Shown here: piece after piece, positions 1 through 10,753 of the stretch
How the letters are laid out: every line of letters starts with the position of its first letter
Position numbering within the stretch: position 1 is the stretch's first letter
DNA from: Petrosia ficiformis
Taxonomy: Eukaryota; Porifera; Demospongiae; Haplosclerida; Petrosiidae
Assembly: GCA_947044365.1 (NCBI GenBank)
Contig: OX345638.1
Location: 9,710,201 to 9,774,200, forward strand
Direction: 5' to 3'
Length of the DNA: 64,000 bases
The notes under the pieces: generated by a model
The model's input: only the letters and a program-made list of their open reading frames with translations
Told to the model about the DNA's origin: nothing
The model's database searches: none
Position numbers and translations under genes: made by a program

Positions 1-126
1 CTATTCTACATACCTATGAATATTAAATGTTAATTAATTATACATTAACATAAAATGTACAAATCTACTTAATTATTATCATAAACACAAGATATTACAA
101 GTATCTAATGATTTTTATTACTACAG

Positions 127-3100
127 GATCAACAAACACCTTTACATTTGTCATGTGAGTATGGTCATGCTGATATTGTGAATGTATTATTATCACATGG
201 TGCTGATACTGATGTAAAGGATGGGGTAAGTAAATATCAGTTATGAATTATAATTTATGTACAATTAATTACGTAACTAATGTATATATATTATATAATT
301 AATTACATAGCTAATGTATATCTGTAATATATATTTGTTATAATTATTATTAATTAATAACCTGTTATGATGTCATAACAATAATAACTACTTAATTAAC
401 TATTATTATTATTATCATAAACACAAGATATTACAAGTATCTAATGATTGTTATTACTACAGTATGGACTAACCCCTTTATATTACTCATCTAAGAGAGG
501 TCATGTTGAGATTGTGAAACTGTTATTATCTCATGGTGCTGGTACTGAAGTAAAGGATAAGGTAAGTGAATATTAAATAAATATTATGTATTATAATTAA
601 TGAATTGATTGTTTATGTGTAATATCAAGAGTACATAATATAAAGAGAGAGAGTATCACACTTTCGTATAAGCGATATATATGATATTCACGACATACTC
701 ATCATGTGTGAAGTAGGTGTTGAGGCGTTATGTGACCACATTGTAGACAAAGAAAGATGATGCAGCAATCACACCATCACAAATCTCTTCTGTACAGCCT
801 TCACCTCGTTTATCAAGTCGTGTTGCTGGTTCTAAGTGGCCTGCAATTAGGGAAGGTGATCTTTCACCGTCAAAGGATCTTAAAATTCGCCTCATTCCGG
901 ACAGATTTGAGAAAAGTTGGATTTCACTTTGTGCACCAACATTACTAGGAGTGACCAGGTTCTAATCATAACCTATCTTCATAGAGAACATATCTCTTGA
1001 GCTCCGCCATTCATGTATGTAAGCATATCTTTCTACACATCAATATTAACATTCTTGTGCAATGCTTTGTGGTCTAGCACATACTTTTTGCCATCTTCTT
1101 AACTGAAGTACGTCTTGAAGGGTAGTGCTATTAGTAGGATACTCTCCCTCTCTATTATATACTCTTGATAATATAATAACCTGTTATGATGTCATAGCAT
1201 TAATAACTATTATTATCATAAACACAAGATATTACAAGTATCTAATGATTGTTATTACTACAGGGAGGACTAACTCCTTTATATTTGTCATCAGAGAGTG
1301 GTCATGTTGAGATGGTGAATTGGTTATTATCACATGGTGCTGATATTCATGTAAAGGATAGGGTAAGTAAATATTAAATAAATATTATGTATTATAATTT
1401 ATGTATTGATTGTATAATTAATTAGCTAATGTTTATCTGTAATATCAAGAGTACATAATACAGAGAGAGTATCTCACTTTCGTATAAGCGTATATCACAA
1501 CCCTGCGAAAATTACATGACCTTCATGATAATATTCACGAAATAATCATCATGTATGAAGTAGGTGTTGAGGCAATATGTGACCACATTGTAGACAAAGA
1601 AGTATGATGCAGCAACCACACCATCAAGAATCCCTTGTACACAGTGCTCACCTCATTTATCAAGTCGTGTTGCTGGTTCTAAGCGGTCTGCAATTAGAGA
1701 AGGTGATCTTTTACCATCAAAGTATCTCAAAACTTTGCCTCTTTCCTGAAAGAATCTGCGGATGTCGAGGAAGAGTTGGATTTCACCTTGTGCACCATCA
1801 TTACTAGGAGTGACCAGGTACTAATCATAACCTGTCTTGGTATAGATGATATCTCTCAAGCTCCGCCATTCTTGTATGTAAGTGTATCTTTCTACACGTC
1901 AATATTCACGGATTAACATGCTTCTGCAATGCTTTGTGGTCTAGCACATACTTTCTCATCTTCTTAACTCAAGTACTTCTTGAAGGGTTGTGCTACTAGT
2001 AGGATACTCTCCCTCTCTATTATATACTCTTGATAATGTTTATTATTAACTAATAACCTGTTATGATGTCATAACATTAATAATTACTTAATTAACTATT
2101 ATTATTATTATGATAAACACAAGATATTACCAGTATCTAATTACTACAGGATGGACTAACCCCTTTATATTACTCATCTAAGAGAGGTCATGTTGAGATT
2201 GTGAAACTGTTATTATCTCATGGTGCTGGTACTGAAGTAAAGGATAAGGTAAGTGAATATTAAATAAATATTATGTATTATAATTAATGAATTGATTGTT
2301 TATGTGTAATATCAAGAGTACATAATATAAAGAGAGAGAGAGTATCGCATTTTCGTATAAGTATGTAACACAATCCTGCGAAAAGTACATGACCTTATAA
2401 TAATAGTCATGACATAATCATCATGTGTGAAGTAGGTGTCGAGGCATTATGTGATCACATTGTTGACAAAGAAGGATGATGCAGCAACCACACCATCGCG
2501 CATTCGCATCTGTACAGCATTCACCTTGTTTATCAAGTCATCTTGCTGGTTCTAAGTGGCCTGCAATTAGGGAAGGTGATCTTTCACCGCCAAAGGTCTC
2601 AAAACTTTGCCTCTTTTCAGAAAGAATCTGGGTCTCTTGAGGAAGTGTTGGCTTTCACTTTGTGCACCAACATTACTAGGAGTGACCAGGTACTAATCAT
2701 AATCTGTCTTTGTATGGAACATATCTCTTGAGCTCCGCCATTTTTATATGTATGCGTATCTTTCTACATGTCAATATTCACGTGATTAACATTCTTGTGC
2801 AATGCTTTGTGAGCTAGCACATAATTTTCGCCATCTTCTTAACTCAAGTACCTCTTGAAGGGTTGTGCTACTAGTAGGATACTCTCCCTCTCTACTGTAT
2901 ACTCTTGATAATGTATATATATTATAATAACCTGTTAAATGTCAAATATAACATTAATAACTACTTAATTAACTATTATTATTATTATCATAAACACAAG
3001 ATATTACAAGTATCTAATGATTGTTATTACTACAGAATCAACAAACACCTTTACATTTGTCATGTGAGCATGGTCATGTTGATATTGTGAAAGCGTTATT

Positions 3101-4275
3101 ATCACATGGTGCTGATATTCATGTAAAAGCTAATTGGGTAAGTAAATATTATTATGTATTATAATTTATGTATTGATTATATAATTAATTAGCTAATGTT
3201 TATCTGTAATATCAAGAGTACATAATATAAAGAGAGAGAGAGTATCGCACTTTCGTATAAGTGTGTAGCACAATCCTGCGAAAAGTATATACATGACCTT
3301 ATAATAATATTCACAACGTACTCATCATGTGTGAAGTAGGTGTTGAGGCATTATGTGATCACATTGTAGACAAAGAAGTAGGATACTCTCCCTCTCTACT
3401 ATATACTCTTGATAATGTATCTATATTATAATAACCTGTTATATGTCAAATATAACATTAATAATTACTTAATTAACTATTATTATTATTATCATAAACA
3501 CAAGATGTTACAAGTATCTAATGATTGTTATTACTACAGAGTAAACAAACACCTTTACATTTGTCATGTAAGAGTGGTCATGTTGATATTGTGAATGTGT
3601 TATTATCTCATGGTGCTGATATTCATGTAAAGGATATGGTAAGTAAATATTATGATTGGTTCATGTTGACGTAATAATCTTAAATTATATTACAAATGAT
3701 TATTATGATATGATTATAATACAACATCATTCAGATATCTCAAAGGGATATCATATATTTGATTAATATATTTATTTTTCTAATTCTTGTAAAAGCTTAT
3801 AATAAATATTATAATAATCATTGATGTGTGTCCTAATGGTAATATAGGTTCCATTGTATAACTGATATTTGATAATTCATTATAATAGTATTAGTATCTT
3901 AAGATAACTATTGTTTGTGGAATCAAATATTAGGTATATTCAATTTGGTGATATTAATTATAATAATCTCATGTTCATAGTAATCATGATATGTGTATTA
4001 ATAATAGTGATTTGGTGAATTCAATAAAAATATGATATAATTAGTATCCATAAACTATAGTTATCTTAAGATATATTATTATGATAATAATAATTATTAT
4101 AATGATTATGATAATAATTATGTTAGTAATTACTAACATAGCACATAATTATTATATATTAATTTATTATATTATATCACAGGGTGGATACTCACCTCTA
4201 GACCTGGCACGTATGTTTATAAGACTTGAAGTAGTTGAAATATTAGAAAGAGAAGAAATGAAGTTAAGGAAATAA
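127..4275 (+). CDS. Gene 1, 3' part: ankyrin-repeat exons and C-terminal exon
   Basis: Seen: six exons, each about one ankyrin repeat, all in phase 0 between AG and GTAAGT: 127-225, 463-561, 1264-1362, 2150-2248, 3036-3137 (one extra codon) and 3540-3638. A terminal exon at 4183-4275 ends in TAA. Repeats follow the pattern TPLHLSCEYGHADIVNVLL / SHGADTDVKDG, the canonical helix-turn-helix ankyrin consensus. The last exon encodes a half repeat and a charged tail ending LEREEMKLRK, shared with genes 2 and 3. The 5' part lies outside the window. By analogy with gene 2 it probably encoded Death, Roc and COR domains upstream, but that is inference. Ankyrin repeats normally mediate protein binding; the ligand is unknown. 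No stop or frameshift is seen in any exon. Confidence 0.85.
617..1172. repeat. Intronic repeat block, copy 1
   Basis: About 550 bp lying between ankyrin exons 463-561 and 1264-1362. It shares landmarks with three other blocks in gene 1: CAAGAGTACATAATA at the start, CTTTCGTATAAG, GTGAAGTAGGTGTTGAGG and GACAAAGAA, and an end at GGATACTCTCCCTCTCTA. Copy 1 holds an open frame from about 754 to 963 rich in Ser/Pro/Arg with phrases such as LSSRVAGSKWPAIREGDL. It is in no recognised family. The frame is broken in copies 2 and 3, so this is probably decayed coding sequence or a non-autonomous element. Confidence 0.7.
1438..2037. repeat. Intronic repeat block, copy 2
   Basis: Same landmarks as copy 1, between exons 1264-1362 and 2150-2248. 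The frame homologous to the copy 1 reading stops early (TGA about 50 codons in), and small indels separate it from copy 1. Confidence 0.7.
2305..2913. repeat. Intronic repeat block, copy 3
   Basis: Same landmarks as copies 1 and 2, between exons 2150-2248 and 3036-3137. The copy 1 reading frame is shifted here soon after its start. Confidence 0.7.
3205..3417. repeat. Intronic repeat block, copy 4 (internally deleted)
   Basis: The left part matches the other blocks up to GACAAAGAAGTA, then jumps directly to GGATACTCTCCCTCTC, the right end. In the other copies GTA also precedes the right end, so a deletion between short direct repeats explains the loss of about 380 bp. Confidence 0.65.
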
Positions 4276-5041
4276 CTTATAGTAATAATATTTACTTTAT
4301 AGGCTTATATATACAATATATATATATATATATATATAATTTTAACATTATTATTTGCTTAAAAGTGTTAATAAATTTGCCGTGTGTTGAATGATCAAGT
4401 CTCTCTACTACCAGGAGGAAGGATAGATAACCAGTGAACTGCATGTCTTCATCTCTGGAACTGTTGTTAGTCACAAAATTTAGTTGCAGTTTTGTTAGTT
4501 ACTATTAATAGATACAGTACTATATATTGTAATAGAACACGAGGACTGGTGCCAGTGCAGGATTGATACATTAATAATATTGTTATACATTTCCCATCCA
4601 ACAGCACTCAATTAACTATTACAATTCATAATTATTAATATTGAATCTTAAATCAAGATTTGAAACACTACAGAAAATATCACATGAAAAAAATAGTGTT
4701 TCGTTCATTGAAATCACCAATAATACTTGTGGAAACATGTATGTTTCTTTGGGTTATTAATTATGTTTCCGTATCAAGGAAATCTGTAGGTTTTTGTATT
4801 GAAGGAAACATTAAGACACGGCAAAATTCCATTTCCTTAGAAATGCCTTCATATTTCCTTGAAATTTCATTATTACATAATTTTGTTGTTTCCACAACAT
4901 GAAACATAATTATTGTTTCCAGTATTGAAACCCAATACCAATAATAAAAATTATTACATTGATTGTCAAATGACAAAGATAAAATATGATCAAATGATAA
5001 ATGAAGAATGATAAATGAATATAACAGGAATAATAAGTAAT
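4276..5041. other. Gene-free stretch after gene 1
   Basis: AT-rich DNA with a (TA)n run near 4316-4338. Between about 4660 and 4930 there are several GGAAAC/GTTTCC and GGAAAT/ATTTCC motifs in both orientations, resembling the stretch at 9410-9720, so this may be an old repeat. The overlapping short open frames on both strands show no protein-like conservation and I do not call them. Confidence 0.4.
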
Positions 5042-5220
5042 AGTTAGAACACACTTTACCGTGATTACGTGTTTTAATGTAGCACGAGGGCAGGTCAATA
5101 AAGGTCGAGTTTACATAATGCACGAGCCGAAGGCGAGTGCGTTATGTAAACGAGACCTTTATTGACCGCCCAAGTGCTACATCGAAACACACGATGCACT
5201 GTCAAGTGTGTTCTAAGTGA
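5042..5220. repeat. Foldback element (inverted repeat, about 85-bp arms)
   Basis: The left arm (5042-5126) and right arm (5134-5220) are imperfect reverse complements around a 7-base loop CCGAAGG. Matching pieces include GTTAGAACACACTT with AAGTGTGTTCTAA, AATGTAGCAC with GTGCTACAT, GGTCAATAAAGGTC with GACCTTTATTGACC, and TTTACATAATGCAC with GTGCGTTATGTAAA. This is typical of a foldback MITE. No coding capacity. Confidence 0.8.
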
Positions 5221-5536
5221 TTTATTGACGATCTGGTGAACTACCACTGTTGTTGAAGCAGCTTCGTTAGTAGAGTTGAGCAAAGTGTGCAATAACTATT
5301 TATTGCATGCAAAAGTGTGCAATAAGTGATTTAATGGTCAATCACGTGACGCAATATCTGCACTCTGATTGGCCACAGGTCACATGATCAGCAATAAGAC
5401 ATCAATAATGATTACATAAATAAGTGATAATACAATGGTATAGTCAGTTTCATGGTGAGCTTAACTTTTTAACTTTTAATCATGAAAGCTGGATATTTCC
5501 CTTGGGGCATGTTTGTAAAGATGGTTTTCCACGGAA

Positions 5537-6231
5537 TCATTTTATGGTCATCATTTCACTCCTCTCAGATTGCTTTTTCAAAAACGTTTTGTCAAGACTT
5601 TCAAATAAATTGTTGACCTTTGTGGATCTCCATGGGATGGGATGAACAATAAATTTTGTAATCTTCCTTCCATCCTCATCCATTTCATGTTCGCTCTCTT
5701 CACTACTAATCATATCCATATGTAAACAGGAATCCCATTTAGATTTTTCTTCTTTTGAACGTAGATATTCTTTCAAGTTTCTATTAATGATTATATAGAA
5801 TGACTATTTTCAAAAGATATCTACAACTTACCTTTTCTGTCTGTTCCTTTTTCTTTGACGATTAACTTTATTTTTGTACTTCCCCTTTTTCATCAGATTT
5901 AATGAACTTCTCAAACTAGTAAAATATGTGTGAGCAGCATCTATTAATTCAGCAACAATCGTTATTATAATGATATTAATTATACAAGCAATAATTATTA
6001 GCACCTTTAATAGTGGAGTTTGGTATATCCGATTGTTGCAAATATGATTTTACATCATTGACAAGTAATTTAAAAACATCTAGATTCTGAGGGTCATCAA
6101 ATCGTTTGTTTTATTGATCAACAAATGAAGTAGAATCAATGTGAGAATTTAATTTGATCATTATACCTGGCATCCCATTCAAAATCTTCATCTTTATCAC
6201 CTAAAACAGTATAGACTCTTCTAACAGCATT
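5537..6231 (-). pseudogene. Fragmented gene of unnamed, probably transposon-associated family
   Basis: Read on the - strand, four coding pieces appear in order. 6167-6231 encodes AVRRVYTVLGDKDEDFEWDA. About 6007-6104 encodes RFDDPQNLDVFKLLVNDVKS. 5832 to about 5955 encodes ELIDAAHTYFTSLRSS and a basic stretch. 5537-5780 contains SEESEHEMDEDGRKITKF and HPIPWRSTKVNNLFESLDK. Donors GTATAA, GTGCTA and GTAAGT follow the first three. From family memory, proteins with an IPWRS..V..L..LD block recur in many copies in sponge and cnidarian genomes, which suggests a mobile-element accessory protein; that is inference. The second piece has no AG acceptor at the expected position and the last ends at TGA in its conserved tail, so this copy is probably dead. 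Confidence 0.5.
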
Positions 6232-6528
6232 CTGAAACAGAGAAACATGATATCACTAACCCCTAGGACTTATTTTGCATGGTGGGCCACCCTGATTGAA
6301 TTGAATTACCAAAATAAAAACTAATTTTTAAAAATTTCAAGCTTATAGTAGTTGTATTGCTAGTGCACTTATACCTCAAAAATAGCATGACGGATAGGAT
6401 TGTAAGTTACTGTAAGTAATAACACAAAATTATTACAACATGAAATAGTAGTTGATATAAACTATTTCTATAACTTGTTGCTCACAGTTGGGTCCATCAC
6501 AAACGCCTTTGTCTAAAATAATTAATTA

Positions 6529-6585
6529 GCACACACACACACACACACACACCGTCACACACACACTGAGAGACAGAGAGAGAGA
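6529..6585. repeat. (CA)n and (GA)n microsatellite
   Basis: An almost pure CACACA run from about 6529, briefly interrupted, is followed by GAGAGACAGAGAGAGAGA. Confidence 0.85.
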
Positions 6586-7320
6586 TAAAGTGTGATTTAT
6601 TATCATTGACTAACCAGATTCATTTTCATTATTTGGAGTACTAGTACATGGTCTTGGCTATAGTTAGCCATGCTCGATACAGAAATCATTGGGCTCACTA
6701 CTTTGTCTTCATCTTCTCAGTTCAGAACTTGAAGTTCTACCTTTATCTTCAAGCATCCACATTGGCGGTTCATTTGCTAGATCAAAAGTTGATGGGGAAG
6801 CCTGCTCCTGATGAGGTAGAATGGAATCAAAAGCTGGCAGCAACCTTCGAACATGTCCTCTTTTGGGGGAAGGAGGGATGATGAATTTCCTTTGATCATC
6901 TAGGCGCCTAAATGCAAAGTAGTATGCAGTAGAAAGAGGCGTGCTCAACAAGATGTCTTCTGCTGGAAACGGCTAGCGACTTTATCGTCCCCATTGCAAA
7001 ACGGTAGTGAGTGAGAAAACTTTTAAGGAGCATAAAAGAATGTTTTACCATGACGGTACTTGGATGGTTAAACTAGAAAATATCAATCGAAGTCGAAGTT
7101 CATCACCACTGGATTTAATTTCCCCATTGGAATCACCATCATCATTCGACTCTCCTTCCAAATCACTACCAAGTAATGATGGGTGTGATGCTCTAGAACA
7201 TTGAATGCCTGTAACCTATTTTGACAGTAGCAAGTTTGAGCTTTCTGATATTGAGAGTGAGTGTTCAAAAGAAGACAAAGATATAATGACTACTAATGGT
7301 AATCACATTATAAAACATTT

Positions 7321-7794
7321 ATCAGAGAGTACGGTAGTACTCTCTATGTAGGGATGGCACGGGAAAAAAATGGCCGCCCATGCATTTCAATTGCAAGTGA
7401 TGAGCTGAAATCTCTGGTAATATATACACATAAGTTTCTATACACACATGCCTGTTTATATCTAGTGTTTTTATGACTACCAATACCTTCTAGATGGCCG
7501 AAGATTATTGTTAAGGTAGAGAACCGGCGAGTGGCAAAACTGGCAAAATCTTCATCATCAGAGAGTACGGTAGTACTCTCTATGTAGGGATGGCACGGAA
7601 AAAAAATGGCCGCCCATGCATTTCAATTGCAAGTGATGAGCTGAAATCTCTGGTAATATATACACATAAGTTTCTATACACACATGCCTGTTTATATCTA
7701 GTGTTTTTATGACTACCAATACCTTCTAGATGGCCGAAGATTATTGTTAAGGTAGAGAACCGGCGAGTGGCAAAACTGGCAAAATCTTCATCAT
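7321..7794. repeat. Direct tandem duplication, 236-bp unit x 2
   Basis: The unit beginning ATCAGAGAGTACGG at 7321 recurs at 7557 and is nearly identical to its end (TCTTCATCAT). Each unit starts with a small palindrome, AGAGAGTA CGGTA GTACTCTCT. This is the left part of element A, so the head of the element has been duplicated. Confidence 0.9.
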
Positions 7795-8428
7795 ATTATT
7801 ATTATTATTAATATTATTATTTTCCAGACAAATCATTTTTTTGTTTGTTGACCTATCACGATGATTCTAGCACCATTCCCGTCGCATTTATAGTAAAATT
7901 CTGGTCGTAAAGTATCGAGATGATATCTTCAGATACTATGAAAGAAGACAGTCTCAACGACTACAAAGATTTGATCTGGAATTGGACGCCATTTTCCTAA
8001 GTGGAATTTAATTACGCATGCGCATTTGTATACTCTTAACATGGAAGCTGAAAAGGTGGAAGTGTTTGGCATTGTAATAACATTTGTGAGTTTGTGAGCA
8101 AATACTAATAATGAATATAATAATTATTAATATTAAAGCAATTGTATAATAATATTGTATACTATGATAAGCATCGGAATACTGAATGGTTGACACAGTG
8201 ACTGACACTACTTCTTGTAGGACTGCAGACAGTGATGTAAGTGAATAGAGAATATACATCATCTGTAAGTGAAAGAGAATGATAATCAATACATAAACAA
8301 AAGACTGACCTTCATTGATGAACAAATTTTAATGCATTTTTGATTGCATGATTTCATAATGATATATATATAGTATTTCTGCAATCTACAAAAAAACATT
8401 CACATCGTTTAGAAAAAAATCAATGAAA

Positions 8429-8736
8429 ACAAGAATAATAAAAAACATTTTCAATAAAAATGAAAGAAGATGTAGGGATGTCAAAACCCAAAAAGCAAGC
8501 AAACAAGGTTGGGAAGCTAACTTAGGACCCAAAATTAAACAAACCACTTCCATATAACCCTACATAATTACAGCTCTTTGTACAGAGGTGTAAGCACTTA
8601 TGTAGGGTTATATGGAAGTGGTTTGTTTAATTTTGGGTCCTAAGTTAGCTTCCCAACCTTGTTTGCTTGCTTTTTGAGTTTTGACATCCCTACATCTTCT
8701 TTCATTTTTATTGAAAATGTTTTTTATTATTCTTGT
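8429..8736. repeat. Near-perfect long inverted repeat (about 138-bp arms, 30-bp loop)
   Basis: The left arm (8429-8568) starts ACAAGAATAATAAAAAAC and the right arm (8599-8736) ends GTTTTTTATTATTCTTGT. Across the arms I see only one clear mismatch (AAAACCCAAAAAGC against AAAACTCAAAAAGC). Such arms imply a recent origin or ongoing arm correction. A transcript would form a long double-stranded RNA. Confidence 0.9.
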
Positions 8737-8999
8737 ATTATAATGATTATCATTATAATTACATTGCAGACATCGAATACTGGAAAGAAAGTGATTCAGA
8801 CATTGAGTTGTTTCTTACTCCTTGTAAAAACATACCTACCACAAGTCCACCTAGAACACCTGCCTTTGAATCTGACTATGAGCTAAATACAGATGAAGAA
8901 GTAGCTGTTTGGTGGATTGTTTTCTTCACATGTGTTTATCAGACCTTGCACAAGATTCCTAGTTGAGGAAGAAACATTACTAGTGTGTATTCCGTTAAT

Positions 9000-9721
9000 A
9001 TAAAAAGTTATGTACAGTGTTGGTATGTATCTATTCATCAATCTTTTGTATATCCATCTTAGCACTAGCAACTGAACTGGTTGTGTGTAGTGTTTTTTTT
9101 GTATAATTATTTTTACATCGTCATTATTAACAGAATTGTAATTACAATGCAACTATCAATGCTAATAATTATAATCATTGTAATTAACACAAAAATTAGC
9201 AATTAATGTAGTTATATAATTGTAATTAAGTGTAACTAGTGTTTACAATGATTATTATAATTATTAATTTTATTGCATTGATAATAATGCTCATGATGTA
9301 ATTATATAATTATTTACACCTTCGCGTGGGTGAGGTATTAGTACTTTGGTTGTCTGTCTGTCATTATAGATTTGCAAATGATTGATTACACAATGTATTC
9401 TGAAATATGCATGCATGGAAATTCATATTTCATACATCTATATAAGAACACAGATCTGGAAATTTACATTTCTGTAGATACGAAACTTCTGGAAATTTGT
9501 ATTTCCATACATACTTGAAAACAGATGAGGAAATACTGTGATTTTTACTTGACAAAATTCCTTGAAACATTAACATTCCCTTAATGCTGGGAATCGTTAA
9601 GAAACGTACATAATTTCATGCTTGAAAACACAATAGAAACCTATGTGATGCCGACTGAATTTCCTACATGTTTCTTCCAAGGAAAATCCATGGAAACACG
9701 TAATTTTTGGTAGTGAAAAGG
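9000..9721. other. Gene-free stretch
   Basis: AT-rich. From about 9410 to 9720 it contains scattered GGAAATTT, ATTTCC and GAAAC words in both orientations, similar to 4660-4930 and probably a degraded repeat. No coding signal. Confidence 0.4.
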
Positions 9722-10192
9722 ACATCAAAATAAGTGTATATAGAGAAAAAAAAACATCCCTATGATTGCTTTACAAATTTATAAAAGTATCCCTATGACT
9801 GCTTTGTGGTGTCCAGCATTCAGTAATCATGGCTGACTATCAAGCATGAAAGACAACAGCTTATTATAGTTATTATTTTGATTATCTACTCTCCTGACCT
9901 TTCAAAGGACCTTGTAGAACTTTAGGAATATATGACAGGCAGAATAGCTAGCTATTAGTTCCAGTTTCTACGTAAGCTACACAGCTTTCTTTCTGCTGAG
10001 CTTGATCGCGCGTTCTTTTACGCGCCACGCCCATTAATTGACCTAGCCCCCCCCCCCCGGGAATGATGTAACTTCCTTAACTACGTATACAACGCATACT
10101 CGCGTAGGTGACACAAACATAATATAATTATATTATATAAACATACATCGAACCCGTGGGAAAGCAATCATAGGGATGGCCCTACGGGCCAT
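9722..10192. repeat. Dispersed repeat D, copy 1
   Basis: Starts at AAGTGTATATAGAG and ends with GATGGCCCTACGGGCCATA. It shares GCTTTGTGGTGTCCAGCATT, TTAGTTCCAGTTTCTA, CGCCACGCCCATTAATTGAC and AACTACGT blocks with 35966-36346 and 45225-46120. It contains an 11-base C run near 10050. Non-coding, probably non-autonomous; family unknown. Confidence 0.7.
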
Positions 10193-10370
10193 AATAAACA
10201 CATATTATAATAATACACAATACAATACATTAACAAACTGAAAAAAAAGATAACACAAACATTCATTAGATTAAACATGTTAATAATATAATTATTTTTA
10301 ATATTTTCTAAACACACTAGTTTAAATAGTTAATATATTATTAATAGTTAGTTAACTGTTAAATAATTAA

Positions 10371-10720
10371 CTAATCCAGATCAACATTAATAACCGTGGT
10401 TTCATTAACTTCCAATTGATCTTCAGGTGGATTATCATCATTGTTCTCTATATCATGAAACTCTTCAATTTCTTCAATAACTTTTTCTGTATCATGATCA
10501 TAATTACCATCTTCTGATATATAAGTCTCTTCAAATCATTACCTATATAGGTACATGTACATGTATCATTACCTAGGAACATGTACATGTACATGTATCA
10601 TTACCTAGGAACATTGCTCTAAATCTTTGCATTTGCCACGAATCATTCATTAATAAGATATGATGAAGAAGATCTAAATATGGTCCGAGGGCTCATGTAA
10701 AATGTAGCAATCTAATGAAT

Positions 10721-10753
<33 letters not shown>

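Larger units (their letters stand above)
7321..8736. mobile_element. Unclassified repeat element A
   Basis: Three copies in the window share parts of one layout: a head containing ATGGCCGCCCATGCATTTC..TTGCAAGTGATGAGCTGAAATC, a middle segment after a (ATT)n run, and a long hairpin at the right end. The other copies are 27303-28360 and 54917-55901. In copy A the middle segment has a short frame, YRDDIFRYYERRQSQRLQRF, corrupted in copy B. No transposase is recognisable, so it is probably non-autonomous. It lies in the intron of a transposase-like gene. Confidence 0.6.
7007..8966 (+). pseudogene. Two exons of a transposase-like gene, split by an inserted element
   Basis: Exon one (about 7007-7294) encodes EKTFKEHKRMFYHDGTW and a Ser/Pro-rich stretch. 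It then has an in-frame TGA at 7202-7204, and continues in the same frame through YFDSSKFELSDIESE to a GTAATC donor. Exon two (8770-8966) starts after TTGCAG, restores frame (G + AC = Asp) and reads DIEYWKESDSDIELF. It includes DYELNTDEEVAVWWIVFFTC, a hydrophobic run, and ends at TGA 8964-8966. The layout (basic RTF..H start, acidic Ser-rich linker, hydrophobic helix) resembles the N-terminus of KDZ-like transposon proteins; this is from memory and weak. The intron is filled by repeat element A. Confidence 0.4.

Noticed and set aside
757..948. Met-initiated 63-codon frame in intronic block copy 1
   Set aside because: It is out of frame with the more protein-like reading of the same block and has no counterpart in the other copies.
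4761..5292. Several 60-120 codon frames, mostly on the - strand
   Set aside because: No conserved motif or splice context, and part of the interval is a foldback element whose arms create mirrored frames.
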